Below, piece after piece: positions 18,527 through 34,509 of a stretch of 64,000 nucleotides of DNA. Every line of letters starts with the position of its first letter. Position 1 is the first letter of the stretch. The notes below the pieces were generated by a model that ran no database searches, was not told where the DNA came from, and saw only the letters and a program-made list of their open reading frames with translations. The position numbers were made by a program, and so were the translations under genes. This DNA comes from Geminicoccus sp. (GTDB lineage: Bacteria; Pseudomonadota; Alphaproteobacteria; UBA7985): contig PAPT01000024.1 in the NCBI GenBank assembly GCA_002708995.1, forward strand, positions 1-64,000, given 5' to 3'.

Positions 18527-19205
18527 TTGGAAACCACCGACATCGGCGGCCATCGCCACCGCCTGCGCGACCGCCTGATCCGGGGCGGACCGGAAGCGCT
18601 GGCCGACTGCGAGGTGCTGGAAGTCCTGCTGTTCGCGGCAATGCCCCGGGGTGATACTAAGGCGCTCGCCAAATCGCTGATCGCGCAATTCGGTTCCCTC
18701 GGTGACGTGCTCTCCGCACCCCCTGAGGCGCTGGTCACCGTCAAGGGCGTCGGTCAGGCGGCCGTTGCCGCGATTGCCGTGGTGCGCGAGGCCTCTCGGC
18801 GGCTGGCAGCGGAGCAGATTGCGGACAAACCGCTGCTCTCGTCCTTTGATGCCCTGCTCGAATACTGCCGCCTGCTCCTTAGTCACAGCCGGGTGGAGGA
18901 GTTTCACCTGTTGTTTCTCGACACCAAGAACCGGCTGATCCGCCACGAACGGCAGGGGAGTTGGAACGGTCGATCAGGCCCCGGTTTACGTGCGCGAAGT
19001 GCTGCGCCGGGCGCTGGATCTGGCTTCGACCAACGTAATCATGCTGCACAATCACCCCTCGGGTGACCCTGCGCCCTCGCGCGCCGATATCGCTATCACG
19101 CAGCAGGTGATCAAAGCCGGACAACCGCTGGGCGTGAAGGTGCATGACCATCTGATCATTGGTCGCTCGGGTCAGGTGTCGCTAAGGAGTAAGGGATACA
19201 TTTAA
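18527..19205 (+). pseudogene. radC: RadC/JAB-domain DNA repair protein homologue, interrupted by a frameshift
   Basis: The first frame (TTG at 18527) gives the RadC N-terminal part: GHRHRLRDRLIRGG, the helix-hairpin-helix-like VKGVGQAAVAAIAVVREA, and the start of the JAB domain [21 protein letters not shown]. Near 18955-18962 (run GGGGAGTTGG) the frame breaks. Dropping one base restores [18 protein letters not shown] in the other frame, which continues through the metal site [16 protein letters not shown] and ends SLRSKGYI at 19205. Both parts together match a full RadC of about 225 residues. The break is either a genuine one-base insertion or a sequencing error in a G-rich run. The start is uncertain: only TTG at 18527 or an upstream CTG is available in frame. 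Residues of the JAMM metal site are intact beyond the break. Confidence 0.85.
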
Positions 19206-19227
19206 CTGGCTGGAAGGCTGCTCAGCG

Positions 19228-20556
19228 ATGATCCCGCGCTATTCAAGACCCGACATGGTTTCCGTCTGGGAACCAGCAAACAAGTTCCGCATCTGGTACC
19301 TGATCGAGGCCCATGCGACTCAGGCACAGGCCGACCTCGGTACGGTGCCCCAGCGCGCGGCCGAAGCGGTCTGGAAGGTGCGTGAGCGCATGGAGGCGCG
19401 CGATATCGACGTGGCCGCCATCGATGAGATCGAAGCTGAAGTGAAGCACGACGTCATTGCGTTCCTGACCTGGCTGGCGGACCTCGTTGGTGAAGACAGC
19501 CGGTTCGTGCATCAGGGTATGACCTCCTCCGACGTGCTCGACACCACCCTCGCCGTGCAACTCAAGGAAGCCGGGGCCCTGCTGCTCGCCGGTTCCGAGC
19601 GCCTGCTCGCTGCGCTGAAGACCCGAGCACATGAGCTCAAGGACGTGCCGACCATCGGGCGCAGCCACGCCATTCACGCCGAGCCGACGACATTCGGCCT
19701 CAAGCTCGCCGGTCACTACGCGCTGATCCATCGCTGTTACGACCGGCTGGCGCAGGCGATCGACGAGGTGTCGACTTGCGCGATTTCCGGTGCTGTTGGC
19801 ACCTTCGCCAATATCGACCCGGCGGTCGAGGTCCACGTCGCTGATGCTCTGGGCCTGCACGTCGAGCCACACTCGACGCAGGTCATTCCCCGGGACCGGC
19901 ATGCGCACTTTTTCAATGCCTGCGCGCTCATGGCGTCGGCCATCGAGAACCTCGCGGTGGAAATCCGCCACCTGCAGCGCTCAGAAGTTCGGGAGGCGGA
20001 GGAGTTCTTTTCCGCCGGTCAGAAGTTCTCGTCGGCCATGCCGCATAAGCGCAACCCGGTGCTGACCGAGAACCTGACCGGGCTGGCTCGCTTTGTCCGG
20101 GCGCAGGCGCTGCCGGCGATGGAGAACGTCGCGCTCTGGCACGAACGCGATATCTCGCACTCTTCGGTCGAGCGGATGATCGCGCCCGACGTCACCATCA
20201 CGCTGGACTTTGCACTGCACCGCCTCGCTGGTGTGATCGAGAAGCTGGTGGTCTACCCCGAGCGGATGATGGTGAACATCGAGGGCATGGGCGGACTGGT
20301 GCACTCGCAGCGGATCCTGCTTGCCCTGACCCAGGCGGGGATGAGCCGCGAAGACGCCTACCGCGTGGTGCAGACCAACGCGATGGCGGTCTGGCACGAG
20401 GGTGGGCAGTTGCTCGACCGTTTGCTGGCTGACCCGCAGGTGGTTGAGGCGCTGAGGGAAGAGGCGCTGCGCGGGTTCTTCGATCTCGGCTACCACCTCA
20501 AGCACGTGGATATGATTTTTGCGCGAGTTTTCTCGCAGGTCGACGGTGGGGACTGA
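19228..20556 (+). CDS. purB: Adenylosuccinate lyase
   Basis: PurB cleaves SAICAR and adenylosuccinate in purine synthesis. The 442-residue fumarase-superfamily protein has MIPRYSRPDMVSVWEP at the N-terminus, GMTSSDVLDTTLAVQL, IGRSHAIHAEPTTFGLK with the general-acid histidine, and the signature loop SSAMPHKRNPVLTENL with the catalytic serine. Length and motifs are normal for the bacterial type 1 enzyme. The gene lies 22 bp after the radC remnant. rplJ-rplL follow after a 343-bp leader region with its own promoter, so purB is probably a separate transcript. Confidence 0.98.
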   Translation: MIPRYSRPDMVSVWEPANKFRIWYLIEAHATQAQADLGTVPQRAAEAVWKVRERMEARDIDVAAIDEIEAEVKHDVIAFLTWLADLVGEDSRFVHQGMTSSDVLDTTLAVQLKEAGALLLAGSERLLAALKTRAHELKDVPTIGRSHAIHAEPTTFGLKLAGHYALIHRCYDRLAQAIDEVSTCAISGAVGTFANIDPAVEVHVADALGLHVEPHSTQVIPRDRHAHFFNACALMASAIENLAVEIRHLQRSEVREAEEFFSAGQKFSSAMPHKRNPVLTENLTGLARFVRAQALPAMENVALWHERDISHSSVERMIAPDVTITLDFALHRLAGVIEKLVVYPERMMVNIEGMGGLVHSQRILLALTQAGMSREDAYRVVQTNAMAVWHEGGQLLDRLLADPQVVEALREEALRGFFDLGYHLKHVDMIFARVFSQVDGGD

Positions 20557-20646
20557 AGGGCAGCTGCCCCCTGCGGCTGGACCCAGCGCCCCTCAGGTCT
20601 TCGGCCAGTCGGGTACAGCCATGCAGACGCATAAGCGATTTACCGG

Positions 20647-20674
20647 TTGAGTCTCGGCGGTGGGGGCTTATACC
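20647..20674 (+). promoter_or_regulatory. Probable sigma-70-type promoter of rplJ-rplL
   Basis: TTGAGT (20647-20652), a 16-bp spacer and TATACC (20669-20674) lie upstream of the L10 leader. Transcription would begin near 20681, just before the leader structure. It is the best -35/-10 pair in the purB-rplJ gap. Confidence 0.5.
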
Positions 20675-20680
20675 CACTCT

Positions 20681-20802
20681 CGACTGTCCAAGACCGCCGG
20701 TGAGCCCTTGAGGCTCTCAATCATTGCCTGCGCAGACGAGTAAGAACCATGTCGACCAGCCTCTGCGTCCCCGCACGCGTCGTGAGGGTGGTCCGCGTTT
20801 TT
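20681..20802 (+). ncRNA. Ribosomal protein L10 leader (autoregulatory 5' UTR)
   Basis: The leader upstream of rplJ contains GACCGCCGGTGAGCC, then a GAGCC/GGCTC hairpin (20702-20706 with 20712-20716), then GCCTGCGCAGACGAG. This layout, with CGC-GG pairing to CC-TGCG and a following AGAC bulge, resembles the known L10(L7/L12) binding leader, in which the L10 complex represses its own translation. Downstream, ACGCG (20775-20779) can pair with CGCGT (20794-20798) followed by a T run, a weak attenuator-like hairpin. The rest of the gap to the rplJ start holds no gene. A covariance-model search would confirm it. Confidence 0.55.
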
Positions 20803-20899
20803 CTCCGAAACTTGTTGTTCAGTCGTTTTTAACGAACCGGCTCGCCTGCGCGCCTTTTGGTTTGCGGGTTGGCTCAACCTTGAAGAAGGAGGCGTTCCC

Positions 20900-21415
20900 T
20901 TGGATCGTTCTGAAAAGGAAGCCCTCGTCGCCGAAATCAAGTCGGCCTTCGAAGAAAGCGCTATCGTGCTGGTGTCACGCCAGTCCGGTATGACCGTGTC
21001 TGAAGCTCAGGACCTCCGCGCGCGGATGCGTGCGGCGGGTGCGAAGCATCGGGTTGTGAAAAATCGTCTCGTCAAGATCGCCATCGAAGGTGGCGCTTTT
21101 GAAGGCATTGGCGATTTGCTCACCGGCCCGACCTCGATTTCGTACTCCGACGACCCCGTGGGTCCGGCCAAGGCGCTGTCCGAATTTGCCAAAGACCTCG
21201 ACAAGATCGAAGTCCTAGGCGGTGCGATGGACGGCAAGGCCCTGAGCGCCAGCGAAGTTGATGCCCTGGCAAAACTGCCATCGCTCGACCAGCTGCGGGC
21301 GCAGATCATTGGTCTCCTGAATGCTCCCGCATCCAAGATCGTGGGCGTGGTGGACGCACCGGCTTCCAAGCTGGCGCGTGTTTTCGCGGCCTACGGCGCA
21401 AAAGAAGGCGCCTGA
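20900..21415 (+). CDS. rplJ: 50S ribosomal protein L10
   Basis: L10 anchors L7/L12 dimers to the stalk base of the large subunit. The 171-residue product begins LDRSEKEALVAEIKSAFEES from a TTG start, chosen because a strong AAGAAGGAGG ribosome-binding site lies 7 bp upstream and no in-frame ATG gives the conserved N-terminus. Family segments include VSRQSGMTVSEAQDLRARMR, KNRLVKIAIEG and LLTGPTSISYSDDPVGPAK. The C-terminal helices that carry L12 dimers are present. It is followed by rplL after 69 bp. rplK and rplA, usually just upstream, are missing here. Confidence 0.97.
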   Translation: MDRSEKEALVAEIKSAFEESAIVLVSRQSGMTVSEAQDLRARMRAAGAKHRVVKNRLVKIAIEGGAFEGIGDLLTGPTSISYSDDPVGPAKALSEFAKDLDKIEVLGGAMDGKALSASEVDALAKLPSLDQLRAQIIGLLNAPASKIVGVVDAPASKLARVFAAYGAKEGA

Positions 21416-21484
21416 CCCGGCGGCTCTTACCCGAATTGAACCAAACTGAACTCAACAATCTCTGATTAGACTGGAAATACGAAA

Positions 21485-21874
21485 ATGGCTGATCTTGATG
21501 CTCTCGTAGAAGAACTCGGCAAGCTGACCATTCTGGAAGCCGCTGAACTCTCAAAGAAACTCGAAGAAGAGTGGGGCGTTTCCGCTGCTGCTCCTGCTGC
21601 TGGCATGATGATGATGGCCGGCGCAGCTGGCGGTGACGCTGGCGGTGCAGCTGCAGAAGAAAAGACCGAATTCGACGTCATCCTGAAGTCCGCTGGCGAC
21701 AAGAAGATCAACGTGATCAAGGAAGTCCGCGGCATCACCGGCCTGGGCCTGAAGGAAGCCAAGGACCTGGTCGAAGGCGCGCCAAAGCCTGTGAAGGAAG
21801 GTGCTCCGACGGACGAAGCCGAAGAAATCAAGAAGAAGCTGGAAGAAGCTGGCGCAGAAGTTGAACTCAAGTAA
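21485..21874 (+). CDS. rplL: 50S ribosomal protein L7/L12
   Basis: L12 forms the flexible stalk that recruits translational GTPases. The 129-residue protein has the dimerising N-terminus ([20 protein letters not shown]), the Ala/Gly/Met-rich hinge, and the factor-binding C-terminal domain [20 protein letters not shown]...[18 protein letters not shown] with the terminal VELK. Length and motifs are normal. A strong terminator follows 29 bp after the stop, so rpoB-rpoC are unlikely to be read mainly from this transcript, unlike the common rplJL-rpoBC operon. Confidence 0.98.
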   Translation: MADLDALVEELGKLTILEAAELSKKLEEEWGVSAAAPAAGMMMMAGAAGGDAGGAAAEEKTEFDVILKSAGDKKINVIKEVRGITGLGLKEAKDLVEGAPKPVKEGAPTDEAEEIKKKLEEAGAEVELK

Positions 21875-21903
21875 GACGCGCCGCTGTTTCAGTGGAATTG
21901 ACG

Positions 21904-21943
21904 AAAAAAGGGGCGTGGTTCCGGTCAGAGCCACGCCCTTTTT
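21904..21943 (+). terminator. Intrinsic terminator after rplL
   Basis: GGGCGTGG (21911-21918) pairs perfectly with CCACGCCC (21931-21938) around a 12-nt loop, followed by TTTTT (21939-21943). An A run (21904-21909) precedes it, so it may also act on the minus strand. Confidence 0.85.
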
Positions 21944-22037
21944 CTATGCGGACGGTGGTGGACGGCCGCGGGAGAGGAAGCTGGTGCCCGAAGGCTGTGG
22001 GGTGAGCCTCCGGGTTTAAGGGGTCAGAGGCGCAGAA

Positions 22038-22421
22038 TTAGCGGTCGCGGCGGTCACCCTTCATGCCTTTGCCCTTACCCTTTTTGCCCTTACCCGGACG
22101 ACGGGCTGGCAGCTCGACGCCGGCGGCTTCGGCAGCAGCCTCGACCACTTCACGCTCGGGACGCTCGTAGCCGGCTTCTTCAGCAAGGGCGCGGACACTT
22201 TCCTTCACGGTCCGGCGGTCTTCTTCTGGCCAGTTGGAGGCTGCACACTCGGTCGCCAGCGTTGACCAGAAACCCGCTGCGTCATCGAGGCCGATGGAGG
22301 AGAAGAAGTCGGCCCGGTTGCTGAAGCCGGCACAGTCGCGCGGCTGGGCCTGGGCGACAGTGGCACCGAGGGTGATCAGGACGGTGGCGGCGGCGAGGCT
22401 GGAGAGGATCATGGTTTTCAT
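22038..22421 (-). CDS. Small secreted protein with basic Gly/Lys/Arg-rich tail, function unknown
   Basis: I do not recognise a family. The 127-residue product starts at the ATG at 22421, preceded by TAGGAACC, and has a clear Sec signal peptide ending VAQA (cleavage after A25). A longer frame upstream would lose this signal. The mature part has two cysteines (DCAGF, TECAAS), a helical acidic middle (KESVRALAEEAGYERPEREVVEAA) and a strikingly basic tail of repeated GK units (RRPGKGKKGKGKGMKGDRR). The tail could bind nucleic acid, acidic polymer or membrane lipid after export. It is divergent from the DUF6502 gene with repeat motifs between them. Confidence 0.7.
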   Translation of the reverse strand: MKTMILSSLAAATVLITLGATVAQAQPRDCAGFSNRADFFSSIGLDDAAGFWSTLATECAASNWPEEDRRTVKESVRALAEEAGYERPEREVVEAAAEAAGVELPARRPGKGKKGKGKGMKGDRRDR

Positions 22422-22487
22422 GGGTTGGTTCCTATTCGTTTCCTGTTGTTGGCGTGTGCGCGTTGTGCTCACACACCAATGCATATA

Positions 22488-22532
22488 TGAGCAAAAAGCG
22501 CACGTCAACAGAAAATGTGAGCTTTTTGCGCA
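22488..22532. promoter_or_regulatory. Candidate operator: two TGAGC-N5-GCGCA boxes 30 bp apart
   Basis: TGAGC-AAAAA-GCGCA (22488-22502) and TGAGC-TTTTT-GCGCA (22518-22532) lie exactly 30 bp apart in the divergent gap between 22421 and 22628. The flanks are conserved while the five central bases are complementary, so the same bases also form a GCAAAAAGC/GCTTTTTGC inverted repeat. An inverted GCTCACA (22468-22474) mirrors TGTGAGC (22516-22522). Spacing of three helical turns suits a dimer or tetramer regulator acting on both genes. Confidence 0.4.
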
Positions 22533-22627
22533 GAAAGTCGCTACGTCATGAGGGGGCATGGGCAAAAAGACCTAAACAAGGCCCCAATCACCGCCAGCGC
22601 GCGGACAAGACAAAGAGACGAGGACCA

Positions 22628-23533
22628 ATGACGGGAACCGATCCGAAGCACGCTTATCTGCAGGCCACGCGGCGCCTGATGCAGCAACTGGCAGCCGGTG
22701 GGCTGCGGTTGGGGCTGTCGCATGGCCAGCTTGAGGCGGGTCTGCGCGATGCCATGCTCGAGGCAGCCTACCTGCAGTCCCAACGCAGCGGGGGGCGGGT
22801 GACCGTATCGTCGCTGCACGTGGCAACCGGGATCCATCGGCGTGAGATATCCCGCTGGCTGAGCGAGCGGAACGAGGTGGCAGCCGGTGAAACCGGGGCT
22901 GGCGAAACCGGGGCTAGCGAGGCCGCGCCGGCCAAAGGAGACAGCGCGTCGGCGCTGACGCTGGGCAACGACAGCCCCTCGGCCCGGGTGGTCGCGCGCT
23001 GGACCACCAACGCAGGCTATACGGACGCGCAGGGCGAGCCACTGGCGCTGCCCATGCAGAAGCGGGCCGATGGCCCCAGCTTTGCGCAGCTGGTCGAGGA
23101 TATCGGTCCTGAAGTCCGTGCGCGCTCGGTGCTCGACGGGCTGATCGCCGCCGGGCTGGTCGAGGCGCAGGCAGGCGGTCACTTCAGCCTGTCAGCCGCT
23201 GCCTATCTGCCGGAGGCCAATTCAACGGAGAGCATCGGCTTTCTCGCGGCCAACGTCGGTGATCACCTTGCCGCCGCGATCCATAACATTTCAGCGCCGG
23301 CTGATGCGCGTTTTTTCGAGCGGGCGTTCTTCGACGATGATGTCAGCGCGGAAACGGTCCTTACCTTGCAGGAAACCTTGCGCACTGAGGGCATGGACCT
23401 GCTCCGCGGTCTGGTCACCACCAGCGACAGCGTCGAGCGCGCGCAGCGCGAGGCCGGGGATGGCGGCGGGCAGCGGGTTCGTATTGGTCTCTTTTGCTTC
23501 ACGGAGAGTGGGGATGCTGATGCGGGCACCTGA
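22628..23533 (+). CDS. DUF6502 family protein
   Basis: The 301-residue product begins at the ATG at 22628 after GAGGACCA. Its N-terminal third is helical with an HTH-like segment (TVSSLHVATGIHRREISRWLSE, about residues 58-79), followed by a Gly/Ala-rich linker with a short duplicated AGETG unit. The core resembles DUF6502 as I know it: ARWTTNAGYTDAQGEPLALP, SFAQLVEDIGPEVRARSVLDGL, and LSAAAYLPE. Function is unknown; the HTH suggests nucleic-acid binding. It is followed by the DUF5666 gene, a pairing seen in other proteobacteria. No membrane segment or signal is visible, so it is cytoplasmic. Confidence 0.75.
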   Translation: MTGTDPKHAYLQATRRLMQQLAAGGLRLGLSHGQLEAGLRDAMLEAAYLQSQRSGGRVTVSSLHVATGIHRREISRWLSERNEVAAGETGAGETGASEAAPAKGDSASALTLGNDSPSARVVARWTTNAGYTDAQGEPLALPMQKRADGPSFAQLVEDIGPEVRARSVLDGLIAAGLVEAQAGGHFSLSAAAYLPEANSTESIGFLAANVGDHLAAAIHNISAPADARFFERAFFDDDVSAETVLTLQETLRTEGMDLLRGLVTTSDSVERAQREAGDGGGQRVRIGLFCFTESGDADAGT

Positions 23534-23648
23534 AACTGGCCTTGAACTCCGGTCCTGGACACCGGCCCTTAAGACGCCTCGAAGTCCGATTAGAAGACCC
23601 GCGCTACACATTTCTCTCTGACCCGCTAAACCATGAGAACGCCCCGGC

Positions 23649-24800
23649 ATGACCAACACCCCCGACCGCCGCCGACTGCTGACCCTTCTCGGGGGGTCTG
23701 CCCTGAGCCTGACCCTCGGCGGCTCTGTCTGGGCGCAGAGTGGCGCAGGCATTGGTGGTACTGGCATCGACAGCGGCCTTGGCGGCACGGGTATCGATGC
23801 CGGTCTGGGGGGTACCGGGATCGACGGCGGGCTTGGTGGGACCGGGATCTTCGGCCTGATCGAAGGCTTTTCGTCAATCTGGGTCAACGACGTCCGTATT
23901 GAAATCCCCGAGACCGCCGTCATCACCCTAAACGGCCGACCTGCGCGCGAAGCGGATCTGACGCTGGGCCAGACCGTAGCGGTCGAGGCCGAAGACGATG
24001 GGCAGGACGGATTTGTCGCCCGCCGGATCGACGCGGCCTTTGCGCTCGTTGGCCCCATCAGCGGCGCGGAAAGCGCGGGCGATCGCCTGCGGCTGCGCGT
24101 ACTGGGGCAGGTGATCGAGGTCTCGGCGTTGACCCTTACCAACAGCCTGCGCCTGGGCGACTGGGTGGTGGTGACCGGGCTGCGTGACCACCGCGGCACG
24201 ATTCAGGCGGCGAACGTTGCACGTACGGACAGTCGGGAAGCCGTGGTTACCGGGCCGGTCAATCGCGACGGTCGTGTGGCGGGGGTGCAGGTTGTGCGCC
24301 TCGCAGGCACGGCGGCAGACCCGAGCCTAAGCGTGGTGCCAGGAACGCGGGCGACGGTGCTGGGGCCGCTGACCGATGAACCGGAGCCGAGGCTGGTGGC
24401 GACGACGGTCGCGACCCGGCCGCTGGAGGTCTTCGATCGCCGCCGCTTCAGCACGCTGGTGCTCGGCGGACTGCCGGGCAACGAGGACGATACGCTGTAC
24501 GTCGACGGCGTGCGGTTCAGCCTGCCCGGTGCGCGCGGGCGGGCCGACCCAGGGCAGCGAGGCCTGCGTGACCGCATCCATGGGCGCTTTGGCGCTTCGG
24601 AAGCCGGCCTGCGTCCCATCGGCCCGGTGGGCATTGCTCGGGAGCCGCTGGCGCCCTTCGCCGGTCCGGGGCGCAAGGGGCCGGGGAGGGACCGCCCCCA
24701 TCGCGGTTCGGGCTCAGGGCTTGGCGCCAGCCGCCCGGAAGAGCGACTGCGCGATATGCTCCGATCGGGTGCGCGGGCCAAGCCGCTGAAAAAGCCCTGA
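23649..24800 (+). CDS. Exported DUF5666-domain protein with Gly-rich repeats
   Basis: The 383-residue product has a twin-arginine-like N-terminus (DRRRLLTLLGGSALSLTLGG), then four tandem 9-residue units of the form GTGIDxGLG (about residues 37-68). Several OB-like strands follow, of the DUF5666 type (VEAEDDGQDGFVARRI, GDWVVVTGLRDHRGTIQAANV). The C-terminal 90 residues are Gly/Arg/Pro-rich and basic. It is probably exported, possibly folded first if the RR motif is used by Tat. The gene starts 115 bp after the DUF6502 gene on the same strand, so the two are likely functionally linked. The role of DUF5666 is not established. Gly-rich repeats could expand or contract in multiples of 27 bp without changing frame. 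Confidence 0.75.
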   Translation: MTNTPDRRRLLTLLGGSALSLTLGGSVWAQSGAGIGGTGIDSGLGGTGIDAGLGGTGIDGGLGGTGIFGLIEGFSSIWVNDVRIEIPETAVITLNGRPAREADLTLGQTVAVEAEDDGQDGFVARRIDAAFALVGPISGAESAGDRLRLRVLGQVIEVSALTLTNSLRLGDWVVVTGLRDHRGTIQAANVARTDSREAVVTGPVNRDGRVAGVQVVRLAGTAADPSLSVVPGTRATVLGPLTDEPEPRLVATTVATRPLEVFDRRRFSTLVLGGLPGNEDDTLYVDGVRFSLPGARGRADPGQRGLRDRIHGRFGASEAGLRPIGPVGIAREPLAPFAGPGRKGPGRDRPHRGSGSGLGASRPEERLRDMLRSGARAKPLKKP

Positions 24801-24803
24801 GCG

Positions 24804-24860
24804 TGGTTGCGCCGACTTGTCCCCGACCGTGCGTCACGCGACGGGGCCAAGCGTCGCGCA
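24804..24860. repeat. 57-nt imperfect-palindrome repeat, copy A (REP-like)
   Basis: This segment, four bases after the DUF5666 stop codon, matches the reverse complement of 34614-34670 at 53 of 57 positions. Its ends can pair (GCGC with GCGC, GAC with GTC, TTG with CAA) and CCCCG pairs with CGGGG around an inner hairpin. All four differences from copy B fall in that inner hairpin. Extragenic position, length and palindromy fit a REP-like element. Confidence 0.75.
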
Positions 24861-25133
24861 ATCTGCCGCGCAGCAGCCCTGCCATGCCCACGCCCTTCGA
24901 GGACTTGAAGAAAGGAGTCGACCGGCGTAAATCTTCGTGTCGACAGTGATGGCTGTCGGCGCGCACTCTTTACAAAAATACGGGGCCACCGGTTCCGACC
25001 CAGGCAGACCGACCTTTTCAGCCCGGTCCTAAGCGGCTTTGGTACCCTTTAACGCAGGGACAGCCCCCGACCATCCCGACTGTGAGTGCTTTTCCGCTGG
25101 CAGAAAACGACCCAACCAGGGAGCCCTAGGTTT
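24861..25133. other. rpoB upstream region without a gene
   Basis: About 270 bp between the repeat and rpoB hold no supported gene. CGACAG (24941-24946) and CTGTCG (24953-24958) form a short hairpin. An AT-rich patch (CTTTACAAAAATAC, near 24966) is a possible -10 region, but I find no convincing -35. Because a terminator follows rplL, the rpoBC promoter should lie here or further upstream. Confidence 0.4.
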
Positions 25134-29426
<4,293 letters not shown>

Positions 29427-29532
29427 CCGCGGCCTCTGAGCCGCCACCGGAGCCGGGGGCAGGGCCATCGCGCCATCGCCTCCGAACGCCCCGAAACAGC
29501 CCGAAGAATTCACCCCTTTATGGGAGCCTGAC

Positions 29533-33858
<4,326 letters not shown>

Positions 33859-33959
33859 GGCGAAAGGTCTGGTCCTGAGGCCTCCCCCTTCGGTTTCAGG
33901 ACCGTGGCGACGAAACCGGGACCTCTGGCCTTGAGCTGCTGAAGTCTGATAAATGAGCA

Positions 33960-33993
33960 GGGCGCGGTACCTACGGGGTGCCGCGCCCTTTGC
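33960..33993 (+). terminator. Intrinsic terminator after rpoC
   Basis: GGGCGCGGTACC (33960-33971) pairs with GGTGCCGCGCCC (33977-33988) through about 12 bp including one G-U pair, with a short loop and a T-rich tail (TTTGCTTGTT). It lies about 100 bp after the rpoC stop codon. Confidence 0.7.
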
Positions 33994-34026
33994 TTGTTGA
34001 TCTTAGCGTGAAGGAAAGCCGCGATT

Positions 34027-34491
34027 ATGTCCGTTGAAGCCGATACATCTACAAACAAGGCCGTTGCACCGCGGGTCATGCCGCGTTTTCACCTAGCATT
34101 TCCGATCCTCGATAAGGAGGAGACGCGACAGTTCTATCGCGACGTGCTGGGCTGTGGGGTCGGGCGGGAGGCTGAGGCCTGGATCGACTTTGATCTGTGG
34201 GGCCACCAGATTTCAGCACACGTTAAGCCTGATGAATGCGCGGCGGCGCGGACCAATGGCGTGGATGGTGATGCGGTCCCGGTCCGGCACTTCGGCGCGA
34301 TCCTCGAATGGGATGACTGGGAAGCGCTGAGGGACCGCCTACAGGCTGCGGGAGTGCCCTGGATCATCGAGCCAAAGATACGGTTTAAGGGTGAGCCAGG
34401 CGAGCAGGGTACGATGTTCTGCCTCGATCCATCGGGCAATGCGCTGGAGTTCAAGACTTTCAAATCGATGGAAAGCGTCTTCGCAACTTGA
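34027..34491 (+). CDS. VOC superfamily (glyoxalase/bleomycin-resistance fold) protein
   Basis: The 154-residue product is a single VOC module: PRFHLAFPILDKEETRQFYRDVLGC at the first beta-alpha unit, WIDFDLWGHQISAHV, then HFGAILEWDDWEALRDRLQAAGV with PKIRFKGEPGEQGTMFCLDPSGNALEFK. Histidine in HLAF, His in HFG and the Glu of LEFK are at the positions usual for metal ligands, so a metal-dependent dioxygenase or lyase role is possible. Substrate is unknown. The gene follows the rpoC terminator and has its own start (ATG at 34027 after AAGGAAAG). The deacylase at 34788 converges on it, and both share the same 38-nt 3' element. Confidence 0.85.
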   Translation: MSVEADTSTNKAVAPRVMPRFHLAFPILDKEETRQFYRDVLGCGVGREAEAWIDFDLWGHQISAHVKPDECAAARTNGVDGDAVPVRHFGAILEWDDWEALRDRLQAAGVPWIIEPKIRFKGEPGEQGTMFCLDPSGNALEFKTFKSMESVFAT

Positions 34492-34509
34492 GCCGGTCAG
34501 GTTTTGCGG

